Notes under the pieces: generated by a model
The model's input: only the letters and a program-made list of their open reading frames with translations
Told to the model about the DNA's origin: nothing
Database searches by the model: none
Assembly: GCF_022229005.1 (NCBI RefSeq)
Contig: NZ_JAKKFD010000034.1
Span: 211,706-275,705 of the forward strand
Origin: Micromonospora trifolii
GTDB lineage: Bacteria; Actinomycetota; Actinomycetes; Mycobacteriales; Micromonosporaceae
Direction: 5' to 3'
DNA: 64,000 nt
Translations under genes and position numbers: made by a program
In this document: in pieces, positions 16,829-24,199 of the stretch
Layout: every line of letters begins with the position of its first letter
How positions within the stretch are numbered: the first letter of the stretch is position 1

Positions 16829-16851
16829 ATGTCGGTGCGACGGACTAGAGT
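16829..16851 (+). promoter_or_regulatory. DNA-damage (PafBC/RecA-independent type) promoter of polA
   Basis: ATGTCGGTG-N8-TAGAGT matches the mycobacterial consensus TTGTCRGTG-N8-TANNNT at 8 of 9 upstream positions and throughout the -10. The last base of the -10 is at 16851 and the GTG start at 16859, so the transcript probably begins at the start codon. Confidence 0.7.
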
Positions 16852-16858
16852 CGCTGCC

Positions 16859-19558
16859 GTGACAGCTACGACACCGCGCCTGCTTCTCGTCGACGGACAT
16901 TCCATGGCATACCGGGCGTTCTTCGCTCTGCCTGTGGAAAACTTCTCCACCACGACGGGTCAGCCGACCAACGCGGTGTACGGCTTCACCTCGATGCTGA
17001 TCAACGTGCTGCGCGACGAGCAGCCCACCCACATCGTCGTGGCATTCGACGTCTCCCGCCACTCCTTCCGCACCGACAGGTACGCGGAATACAAGGCCGG
17101 CCGCAGTGAGACCCCGACCGACTTCAAGGGCCAGGTCAGCCTGGTCAAGGAGGTCCTGGCGGCGCTGCAGATCCCGGTGGTGGAGAAGGAGGGCTTCGAG
17201 GCCGACGACGTCATCGCCACGCTCGCCTGCCAGGCCCGCGACCAGGGCATGTCGGTGCTGATCAGCAGCGGTGACCGAGACGCGTTCCAGTTGGTCGACG
17301 ACCAGATCACCGTCCTCTACCCGCGCAAGGGCGTCTCCGACCTGGCCCGGATGGACCCGGCGGCGATCGAGGCGAAGTACGGCGTTCCGCCACAGCAGTA
17401 CCGGGACCTCGCCGCGCTCGTCGGTGAGACCAGTGACAACCTGCCCGGCATTCCGGGCGTCGGCCCGAAGACCGCCGCCAAGTGGATCACCACGTACGGC
17501 GGGGTCGACGGCGTGATCGCCCGGGCCGACGAGATCAAGGGCAAGGCCGGCGACAGCCTGCGGGAGCGGCTCGCCGACGTGATCCGCAACTACGAGATCA
17601 ACCGGCTCGTCTCCGACCTGGAGCTGCCGCTGCGCCCGGAGGAGACCCGCTGGACGGGTTGGGACCGGGAGGCGGTGCACCAGGTCTTCGACACCCTGGA
17701 GTTCCGCATCCTGCGCGACCGTCTCTACCAGTACCTGGAGGCTGTCGAGCCGGAGGCCGAGTCCGGCTTCGACCTCACCGGCGAGGTGCTCACCGAGCCC
17801 GGCGCGCTGGCCGGGTGGCTGACCACGCACGTCCCGACCGGCACCCCGGTCGGGTTGGCGGTCAAGCTCGACACCGGCCCCAACCGCCGGCACACCGCCT
17901 CCATCACCGGTCTCGCGCTGGCCACCGCCGGCGGCGCGGCGGCCTGGGTCGACCCGGCAGGTCTCGACGCGACCGACGAGGGCGCCCTGGCCAGCTGGTT
18001 GGCCGACGCGCAGCGCCCCAAGGTGCTGCACGACAGCAAGCCCGCCGTGCTGGCCTGCGCCGCGCACGGCTGGCACCTCGCCGGCATCGTCCGGGACACC
18101 CAGATCGCCGCGTACCTGGCCCGCCCCGACCAGCGGTCCTACGACCTGACCGACCTGGCGCTGCGCTACCTGCACCGGGAGCTGCGGGTGGACGTCCCCG
18201 AGTCCGGCCAGCTCACCCTCGACGGCCTCGGTGACGAAGGGGTGGTCGAGCAGAACCTCATGCTCCAGGCCCGGGCCACCCTCGACCTGGCCGACGCGAT
18301 CGACGCCGAGCTGTCCCGCGACGGCGAGCAGTCCGCCCGGCTGATGGCCGGCGTGGAGCTGCCGTTGATGCGGGTGCTGGCCACCATGGAGAGCACCGGC
18401 ATCGCCGCCGACACCGACTATCTGTCCGAGTTGGAGGCCCACTTCGCCGCCGAGGTGAAGGCCGCCGCTCAGGGCGCGTACGAAGCGGTGGGTCGGGAGT
18501 TCAACCTCGGCTCGCCCAAGCAGTTGCAGGAGATCCTCTTCACCGAGCTGGGTCTGCCGAAGACCAAGAAGATCAAGACGGGCTACACCACCGACGCCGA
18601 CGCCCTCCAGTGGCTCTACGCGCAGCAGCCGCACCCGGTGCTGGCCCACCTGCTGCGTCACCGGGACGTGGCCAAGCTCAAGTCGACAGTCGACGGGCTG
18701 CTCAAGTCGGTTTCCGACGACGGTCGGATCCACACCACCTTCAACCAGACCGTGGCGGCCACCGGTCGACTCTCCTCCACCGAGCCCAACCTGCAGAACA
18801 TCCCGATCCGCACGGAGGAGGGCCGGCGGATCCGGCGGGCCTTCGTGGTGGGAGACGGCTACGAGTCCCTGCTCACCGCCGACTACAGCCAGATCGAGAT
18901 GCGCATCATGGCGCACCTCAGCTCGGACGACGCGCTGATCGAAGCGTTCAACTCCGGCGCCGACTTCCACGCCGCCACCGCCTCGTCGGTCTTCGGGGTG
19001 CCGCTCGACGAGGTCACCCCCGACCAGCGCCGCAAGATCAAGGCCATGAACTACGGCCTGGCGTACGGGCTCAGCGCCTTCGGCCTGTCCCAGCAGCTCA
19101 ACATCAGCACCGAAGAGGCGCGCGGTCTGATGGAGAACTACTTCGCCGGCTTCGGTGGGGTGCGCGACTACCTGCAGCAGGTGGTCGCCCGGGCCCGCCA
19201 GGACGGCTACACCTCCACCATCCTCGGTCGCCGCCGCTACCTGCCCGACCTGGTCAGCGACAACCGGCAGCGCCGCGACATCGCCGAACGGATGGCGCTC
19301 AACGCCCCCATTCAGGGCTCCGCCGCCGACATCATCAAGGTGGCGATGCTGCACGTCGACACCGCGCTGGGCGAGGCCGGGCTGCGCTCGCGGATGCTGT
19401 TGCAGGTGCACGACGAGTTGGTCTTCGAGGTCGCCCCCGGTGAGCGGGAGGCCCTGGAGGCCCTCGTCCGGCGGGAGATGGGCGGGGCTCACCCGTTGTC
19501 AGTGCCGCTGGAGGTGTCCGTCGGTCTGGGCCGCGACTGGAACAGCGCCGATCACTGA
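16859..19558 (+). CDS. polA: DNA polymerase I
   Basis: An 899-residue family A polymerase for repair and Okazaki-fragment processing. The N-terminal 5' nuclease (about 1-300) has LLLVDGHSMAYRAFFALP, EADDVIATLA and ETSDNLPGIPGVGPKTA. The central exonuclease-like domain lacks the DxE and other acidic metal ligands, so no proofreading is expected, as in other actinobacterial Pol I. The polymerase domain has motif A DYSQIEMRIMAHLS, motif B RRKIKAMNYGLAYG and motif C LQVHDELVFE. GTG 16859 is preferred because a damage-type promoter ends 8 nt before it, implying leaderless translation. Confidence 0.96.
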   Translation: MTATTPRLLLVDGHSMAYRAFFALPVENFSTTTGQPTNAVYGFTSMLINVLRDEQPTHIVVAFDVSRHSFRTDRYAEYKAGRSETPTDFKGQVSLVKEVLAALQIPVVEKEGFEADDVIATLACQARDQGMSVLISSGDRDAFQLVDDQITVLYPRKGVSDLARMDPAAIEAKYGVPPQQYRDLAALVGETSDNLPGIPGVGPKTAAKWITTYGGVDGVIARADEIKGKAGDSLRERLADVIRNYEINRLVSDLELPLRPEETRWTGWDREAVHQVFDTLEFRILRDRLYQYLEAVEPEAESGFDLTGEVLTEPGALAGWLTTHVPTGTPVGLAVKLDTGPNRRHTASITGLALATAGGAAAWVDPAGLDATDEGALASWLADAQRPKVLHDSKPAVLACAAHGWHLAGIVRDTQIAAYLARPDQRSYDLTDLALRYLHRELRVDVPESGQLTLDGLGDEGVVEQNLMLQARATLDLADAIDAELSRDGEQSARLMAGVELPLMRVLATMESTGIAADTDYLSELEAHFAAEVKAAAQGAYEAVGREFNLGSPKQLQEILFTELGLPKTKKIKTGYTTDADALQWLYAQQPHPVLAHLLRHRDVAKLKSTVDGLLKSVSDDGRIHTTFNQTVAATGRLSSTEPNLQNIPIRTEEGRRIRRAFVVGDGYESLLTADYSQIEMRIMAHLSSDDALIEAFNSGADFHAATASSVFGVPLDEVTPDQRRKIKAMNYGLAYGLSAFGLSQQLNISTEEARGLMENYFAGFGGVRDYLQQVVARARQDGYTSTILGRRRYLPDLVSDNRQRRDIAERMALNAPIQGSAADIIKVAMLHVDTALGEAGLRSRMLLQVHDELVFEVAPGEREALEALVRREMGGAHPLSVPLEVSVGLGRDWNSADH

Positions 19559-19573
19559 TGTGGCTGCGGTGTG

Positions 19574-19649
19574 GGGGTTCCGGGGCAGCCCGACCCACTC
19601 CGGGCGGTCAGGCTTGATCCCTGCGTGGGTCGGGCTGCCCCGGAACCCC
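19574..19649. repeat. Hairpin element with conserved 26-nt loop, copy 1
   Basis: A 25-nt left arm (19574-19598, begins GGGGTTCCGGGG) and right arm (19625-19649) are exact reverse complements. The 26-nt loop (19599-19624, begins TCCGGGCGGTCAGG and ends CCCTGC) is identical to the loop of a hairpin at 53973-54050 whose stem is different. It lies between convergent polA and the DUF3140 gene, where it could serve as a bidirectional terminator. Confidence 0.9.
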
Positions 19650-19721
19650 TGACCGGGTCGCGCCCGTTGGCGTGGTGGGTGTCGGCCAGGTCAAGCGGGC
19701 CCCTGCCGGCGCGCGTCGTTC

Positions 19722-19801
19722 CAAGATCTGCGCAACACCGGGGAAAGTGCTGGGTCGTGGCACCTCGAGGGACCACCTTCACCGACGTTGCGCGGATCTT
19801 G
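19722..19801. repeat. Imperfect palindromic element with CAAGATC ends
   Basis: A 31-nt left arm starting CAAGATCTGCGCAAC (19722) is matched by an inverted right arm ending GTTGCGCGGATCTTG (19801), about 24 of 31 positions pairing. It lies in the same convergent intergenic space as the preceding hairpin. Its outer ends resemble those of the elements at 23919 and 62833. Confidence 0.65.
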
Positions 19802-19816
19802 CGGCCGGATGGCCGG

Positions 19817-20164
19817 CTACTTCATGGGGTCGTGGCCCCAGTTCATGAGGGACCAGCGCCACTTGGTGTCGCGGACGCTGCCGGAGGGGCGCTGCGCCAT
19901 GTGCCGGCGTACGTAGCCGACGACCTTGCGCATGTGCTTGTAGTCGCCCTCGGACAGGTCACCGCGCTTGCGGCGGAGCAGGTTGATGATCTTCCGTCCG
20001 GATTCGTGCCCGACGGACTCCCCACCACCAGCACGACCGCCCTTGTGCCAGCCGACCTGCTTCGACTCGTCGGTCTCCAGCCACGTGGACAGCTCACCGG
20101 GCTTCATGTTCACCGCTTCGGTGAACTCCCGGTAGGTGTCCCGGCCGTCGTCACCTCTGCTCAT
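19817..20164 (-). CDS. DUF3140 domain protein
   Basis: A 115-residue soluble, charged protein with the DUF3140 pattern YREFTEAVNMKPGELSTWLETDES followed by a basic helix-rich part (KIINLLRRKRGDLSEGDYKHMRKVVGYVRRH). Its function is not established. ATG 20164 overlaps the end of the DUF2945 gene by 14 nt. DUF2945 and DUF3140 genes commonly form such a pair, suggesting they act together. Confidence 0.85.
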   Translation of the reverse strand: MSRGDDGRDTYREFTEAVNMKPGELSTWLETDESKQVGWHKGGRAGGGESVGHESGRKIINLLRRKRGDLSEGDYKHMRKVVGYVRRHMAQRPSGSVRDTKWRWSLMNWGHDPMK

Positions 20165-20369
20165 GACGCAGCGCCTCGGGGCGGTGGGCCACCTCGCGGC
20201 CCGTGCCGTCACTGCGGACCCGGTACTGCGGGTCGTCGGGGGCGGCGTTCACGGCCCGCCCGCGGATCCGCGTCCGCTCGGTGATCGTCCCCCGCACCAC
20301 GCCGTACGCGCGGCTGCCGTGGGCCGACCAGGAGACATGGTCGCCCTTGTGGAATCGCTGTTCGGCCAT
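20151..20369 (-). CDS. DUF2945 (hypervirulence-associated TUDOR-like) protein
   Basis: A 72-residue small beta-barrel protein: FHKGDHVSWSAHGSRAYGVVRGTITERT and later DPQYRVRSDGTGREVAHRPEAL match the DUF2945/HVA1 family. It is predicted to be cytoplasmic and its molecular role is unknown. It is the first gene of a two-gene unit with DUF3140, with overlapping ends. Confidence 0.85.
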   Translation of the reverse strand: MAEQRFHKGDHVSWSAHGSRAYGVVRGTITERTRIRGRAVNAAPDDPQYRVRSDGTGREVAHRPEALRHEQR

Positions 20370-20405
20370 GGTCCTCGGCTACCCGTGGCGGCCACTGCGA
20401 AACGA

Positions 20406-21011
20406 CTACGGGGTGATCTCGGCGACCGGCAGCTTGATCTCGAACGGCTCGGTCAGCTCGATCACGTCGGCACCGTCGGCGACCAGCTCGTACTGCCGCT
20501 CACCGCCCGGCCCCACCCGGTCGCCGATCCGGTACGCGTACACGTGCACCGGGTCCTGCTCGATCCGCCAGTAGAACGGGATGCCGGCGGCGGCGTACTC
20601 ACAGGGTTTCGCGAAACGGTCGACCCGTCGCGTTCCGGGCGAAACGATCTCCACGGCGAGCACGACTTCGTGCGGCCGTAGCCAGGACCGGTCGGACGGC
20701 ACGTCGGCGCGGCACAACAGGACATCCGGGCGTCGGCTGGTGTGGTGATCGAGCTCGACTGCGACGGCCTGGGTGGCCCGGATCTCCGCCGGCGCGTGGC
20801 TTCGCCACCACCTCCAGAGCAGGCCTGAGATGTCCTGGTGACCGAGGGTCGGGAAGGGCATCACCCGGACGGCTCCGTCGACCATTTCGACACGCGGGCA
20901 GTCGTCGTCCGGCAGGTTCTGCAGGTCCGCGACCTGATAGTCGGCGCGCTGTTGTCGTGCCGGGTCCGGACGCCAGCGGTCCGGCGGTGTCGGGTTCGGC
21001 CATGCGCTCAC
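20406..21011 (-). CDS. Uma2 family (PD-(D/E)XK) putative endonuclease
   Basis: A 201-residue protein of the Uma2/DUF820 family. The PD-(D/E)XK core is seen as RRPDVLLC, then VLAVEIVSPGTRRVDRFAKPCEYAAAGIPFYW, giving Asp, Glu and Lys candidates in the correct order. The N-terminal half has the family pattern RVEMVDGAVRVMPFPTLGHQ. These genes are numerous in actinomycetes and their biological role is unclear. It starts at GTG 21011 with a weak RBS. Confidence 0.88.
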   Translation of the reverse strand: MSAWPNPTPPDRWRPDPARQQRADYQVADLQNLPDDDCPRVEMVDGAVRVMPFPTLGHQDISGLLWRWWRSHAPAEIRATQAVAVELDHHTSRRPDVLLCRADVPSDRSWLRPHEVVLAVEIVSPGTRRVDRFAKPCEYAAAGIPFYWRIEQDPVHVYAYRIGDRVGPGGERQYELVADGADVIELTEPFEIKLPVAEITP

Positions 21012-21065
21012 CAGCGGACCGTAGCGTCCGTGGCGTGCGGGGCCGTCGCACTGAGCGTGCGGCGC

Positions 21066-21872
21066 TCAGGCGGTGGGCTTCTCGGTGACGAAGATGGCGG
21101 TGCCGGGAAAGAGCCGTCCGCGCAGCGGGCTCCACTGCCCCCAGATCCCCTCGTGCCCCTCCGGCCACTCCGGCTCCACCAGGTCCAGCAGCCGGAACCC
21201 GGCGCCGACCAGCTCGCGGATCCGGTCGCCGAGGGTGCGGTGCTGCTCGACGTAGGTGGCCACGCCGGTCTCGTCCTGCTCCACGTAGGGGGAACGGTCG
21301 AAGTACGAGTGCACGGCCGTCAGGCCGCCCTCGCCGGGGTCGTCGAGGAAGATCCACCGCATCGGGTGGGTCACCGAGAACACCCACCGGCCGCCCGGGC
21401 GCAGCACCCGGTGCACCTCGGCGAGCAGCGCCGCCGAGTCGTCCACGAACGGGATCGCGCCGAACGCGGTGCAGGCGACGTCGAACGACCGGTCGGCGAA
21501 CGGCAGCGCGAGCGCGTCGGCCTGCACCAGCGGTACGCGTACCCCGGTGCGCTCGGCGGCCTCGGCGGCGTGCCGCAACATGCCGGCGGACAGGTCGAAG
21601 GCGACCGGCCGGGCGCCCTGGGTGGCGAGCCAGCGGGCGGCGGCCGCGGCGCCGGCGCCGACCTCCAGCACCCGCCGTCCCGCCACGTCGCCGAGCAGCC
21701 GGGCGTCGGCCTCGCGCAGGCCCTCCGGGCACCACACGAAGTCCACGTCGCCGAGGAACGCGCCGTGTTCGGCCTGGTAGTCGTCGGCGTCGGTGTCCCA
21801 CCAGCCGCGGTTGGCGCGCCGGGCCTCGGCGTCACCGACCCGGCGCCGGGTAACCCGGCTGTCGTCATCCAC
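21066..21872 (-). CDS. Class I SAM-dependent methyltransferase
   Basis: A 268-residue methyltransferase with SAM motif I VLEVGAGAAAAARWL, motif II VAFDLSAGML, and a downstream DVACTAFGAIPFVDD plus VLRPGGRWVFS typical of the Methyltransf_11 group. The GAGAA variant of the usual GxGxG still leaves the glycine loop. The substrate is unknown. It is divergent from rpsA with about 380 bp between them. Confidence 0.88.
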   Translation of the reverse strand: MDDDSRVTRRRVGDAEARRANRGWWDTDADDYQAEHGAFLGDVDFVWCPEGLREADARLLGDVAGRRVLEVGAGAAAAARWLATQGARPVAFDLSAGMLRHAAEAAERTGVRVPLVQADALALPFADRSFDVACTAFGAIPFVDDSAALLAEVHRVLRPGGRWVFSVTHPMRWIFLDDPGEGGLTAVHSYFDRSPYVEQDETGVATYVEQHRTLGDRIRELVGAGFRLLDLVEPEWPEGHEGIWGQWSPLRGRLFPGTAIFVTEKPTA

Positions 21873-22255
21873 GCGCTCACGCTAGGCCCCACCCACCCCA
21901 TTGGGTGCGGCGGCGCGTCCAGGATCTGCGCGGCCGCTCGCCGAGCGGCCGGAGGGGCTGCTGTGACGCAGGAGACAGCAGGGGTGTTTTCCGGGCGATT
22001 GTTCGGCTTTCGCAGGTCATCGCACGAAGAGAACCCGGGAGGGCTTGCACGCTGTGGTAATGCGCACGGTAGGCTAGACGATGCGCTCGCGGATCGCGTT
22101 GCCTCGGCAGGGAGCAGGTGCGCGGTCGACGGAGCCACATCATGATCTCACTAGGCGATCGTTCGGTGTGCCCGGCGACGGATCCGCTGGCGCGAACAGG
22201 TCACTGCGACACACCAGCCTGCTGTGACAACCCACCGACCGGAGCAACCGCCCAC
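21873..22255 (+). promoter_or_regulatory. rpsA upstream region with promoter
   Basis: No gene is supported in these 383 bp. A sigma-70-like promoter TTGCAC (22045-22050), 19-nt spacer, TAGGCT (22070-22075) would give a leader of about 175 nt before rpsA. Long leaders of ribosomal-protein genes often bind the product for feedback control, but I see no recognisable S1-binding structure. Confidence 0.45.
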
Positions 22256-23767
22256 ATGACGAGCAGCATCGAGGCCCCCTCGAGCGCCACCCGGGTCACC
22301 CACGACGATCTCGGTTCCGAGGAGGCATTCCTCGCCGCGATCGACGAGACCATCAAGTACTTCAACGACGGCGACATTGTCGAAGGCACCGTCGTCAAGG
22401 TCGATCGGGACGAGGTCCTGCTCGACATCGGCTACAAGACCGAGGGTGTCATCCCCTCTCGGGAGTTGTCGATCAAGCACGACGTGGACCCCGCCGAGGT
22501 TGTGACGGTTGGCGACCACATCGAGGCCCTGGTCCTCCAGAAGGAGGACAAGGAGGGTCGTCTGATCCTCTCCAAGAAGCGGGCACAGTACGAGCGGGCC
22601 TGGGGCACGATCGAGAAGATCAAGGACGAGGACGGCGTCGTCCGCGGTTCGGTCATCGAGGTGGTCAAGGGCGGCCTCATCCTCGACATCGGGCTGCGCG
22701 GCTTCCTGCCCGCGTCCCTGGTCGAGATGCGTCGTGTGCGCGACCTGCAGCCGTACGTCGGGCGGGAGCTCGAGGCCAAGATCATCGAGCTGGACAAGAA
22801 CCGCAACAACGTGGTCCTGTCCCGCCGGGCCTGGCTGGAGCAGACGCAGTCCGAGGTGCGCACCGAGTTCCTCAACAAGCTGCAGAAGGGCCAGGTCCGC
22901 AAGGGCGTCGTGTCCTCGATCGTCAACTTCGGCGCCTTCGTGGACCTCGGCGGCGTCGACGGTCTGGTGCACGTCTCCGAGCTGTCCTGGAAGCACATCG
23001 ACCACCCGTCCGAGGTCGTCGAGGTGGGCCAGGAGGTCGAGGTCGAGGTCCTGGACGTCGACCTGGACCGCGAGCGGGTCTCGCTGTCGCTGAAGGCGAC
23101 CCAGGAAGACCCGTGGCGGCAGTTCGCCCGCACCCACGCGATCCAGCAGATCGTGCCGGGTAAGGTCACCAAGCTGGTTCCGTTCGGTGCGTTCGTCCGC
23201 GTGGACGACGGCATCGAGGGCCTGGTCCACATCTCCGAGCTGGCCGAGCGCCACGTGGAGATCCCGGAGCAGGTCGTCCAGGTTGGCTCCGAGGTCATGG
23301 TCAAGGTCATCGACATCGACCTGGAGCGTCGCCGGATCTCGCTGTCGCTCAAGCAGGCCAACGAGGGCTTCGTCGAGGGCGAGGAGCACTTCGACCCGAC
23401 CCTCTACGGCATGGCCGCGACGTACGACACCGAGGGCAACTACATCTACCCGGAGGGCTTCGACCCCGAGACGGGCGAGTGGCTCGAGGGGTACGACAAG
23501 CAGCGCGAGACCTGGGAGAACCAGTACGCCGAGGCTCGTGTGCGCTGGGAGGCCCACACCAAGCAGGTGCAGACCTCTCGGGCTGCCGACGCCGAGGCTG
23601 CTGCCAACCCGACTCCGGTCGTTCCGGCCGCAGCCGGTGGCGGTGGCGGTGGCACCACCTCCTCGTCCAGCCCGGCCCCGAGCCGGCAGGCCGAGGAGCC
23701 GGCCGGCACGCTGGCCACCGACGAGGCGCTCGCCGCACTGCGGGAGAAGCTCGCCGGCGGTAAGTGA
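22256..23767 (+). CDS. rpsA: 30S ribosomal protein S1
   Basis: A 503-residue S1 protein that binds mRNA on the 30S subunit. Four S1/OB-fold domains are visible: GDIVEGTVVKVDRDEVLLDIGYKTEG, VVRGSVIEVVKGGLILDIGLRGFLP, VRKGVVSSIVNFGAFVDLGGVDGLVH and VPGKVTKLVPFGAFVRVDDGIEGLVH. A C-terminal acidic/Gly-rich tail follows, as in other actinobacteria, which have four rather than six domains. ATG 22256 is used (GGAG 15 nt upstream). A strong terminator follows at 23784. Confidence 0.96.
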   Translation: MTSSIEAPSSATRVTHDDLGSEEAFLAAIDETIKYFNDGDIVEGTVVKVDRDEVLLDIGYKTEGVIPSRELSIKHDVDPAEVVTVGDHIEALVLQKEDKEGRLILSKKRAQYERAWGTIEKIKDEDGVVRGSVIEVVKGGLILDIGLRGFLPASLVEMRRVRDLQPYVGRELEAKIIELDKNRNNVVLSRRAWLEQTQSEVRTEFLNKLQKGQVRKGVVSSIVNFGAFVDLGGVDGLVHVSELSWKHIDHPSEVVEVGQEVEVEVLDVDLDRERVSLSLKATQEDPWRQFARTHAIQQIVPGKVTKLVPFGAFVRVDDGIEGLVHISELAERHVEIPEQVVQVGSEVMVKVIDIDLERRRISLSLKQANEGFVEGEEHFDPTLYGMAATYDTEGNYIYPEGFDPETGEWLEGYDKQRETWENQYAEARVRWEAHTKQVQTSRAADAEAAANPTPVVPAAAGGGGGGTTSSSSPAPSRQAEEPAGTLATDEALAALREKLAGGK

Positions 23768-23783
23768 CCCGCTGAACGACGAC

Positions 23784-23826
23784 GGGCCCCGTCCCCGCGA
23801 TCTCCGGATCGCTGGGGGCGGGGCCC
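23784..23826 (+). terminator. rpsA terminator
   Basis: GGGCCCCGTCCCCGCGATC (23784-23802) pairs with GATCGCTGGGGGCGGGGCCC (23807-23826), with one G-T pair and one bulge, around a TCCG loop. It lies 17 nt after the rpsA stop. Confidence 0.75.
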
Positions 23827-23918
23827 TCGCCTTGCCCCGGGCAGGGTGCGCCGGCGGCTGGGTGTGCCGGCGGCTGGGTGCTGTGGCCGGCGCGGCATGC
23901 GCGGCTGGTGCGGACCGC

Positions 23919-23996
23919 CAAGATCGCGCTCGATCCATGATGTAGGGGCCTCCCGGGCACCGCACACCACTACATCCCGGATCGAGCACGATCTTG
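23919..23996. repeat. Palindromic repeat, GATCGTGCTCGATCC family, copy A
   Basis: Left arm 23919-23948 (CAAGATCGCGCTCGATCC...) and right arm 23967-23996 are inverted copies agreeing at 26 of 30 positions. Read on the minus strand the element is closely similar along its length to the one at 62833-62910. It lies between rpsA and coaE. Confidence 0.8.
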
Positions 23997-24072
23997 CGGG
24001 GCGCGGGGCGCGGGGCGCGGGGCGCGGGAAACGGGCACGGGCGCGGGAAACGGGCGCGGGCGCGGGGCGGGA
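23996..24072 (+). repeat. G-rich tandem repeat of GCGCGGG-type units
   Basis: Successive GGGGCGC/GCGCGGG units, with two GGGAAACGGGC interruptions, run directly on from the palindromic element. The strand asymmetry (G-rich on +, C-rich on -) could allow quadruplex formation or slippage. No coding function is seen. Confidence 0.7.
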
Positions 24073-24199
24073 CCGTGAGCGGGGCCGGCGCCGGGTGCCA
24101 GGCGCCGGGACGGGAGTGGTCGCGGCCGGGGTGGGTTGGGAGGTCACCGGGCCGTGGGTGGGTTTGGCGGCGGGCTTGTCGATCCGGTTGACTGTTCGG

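Larger units (their letters stand above)
23768..24199. other. 432-bp repeat-bearing gap between rpsA and coaE
   Basis: No gene is supported. The gap contains the rpsA terminator, a 15-nt direct duplication GCCGGCGGCTGGGTG (about 23850-23880), a palindromic element at 23919 and a G-rich tandem run at 23996. The last 125 bp before coaE show no clear promoter. Confidence 0.6.

Noticed and set aside
22053..22075. PafBC-type promoter for rpsA
   Set aside because: TAGGCT is present but the 9-mer 8 nt upstream does not match TTGTCRGTG; a TTGCAC -35 with a 19-nt spacer is a simpler reading.
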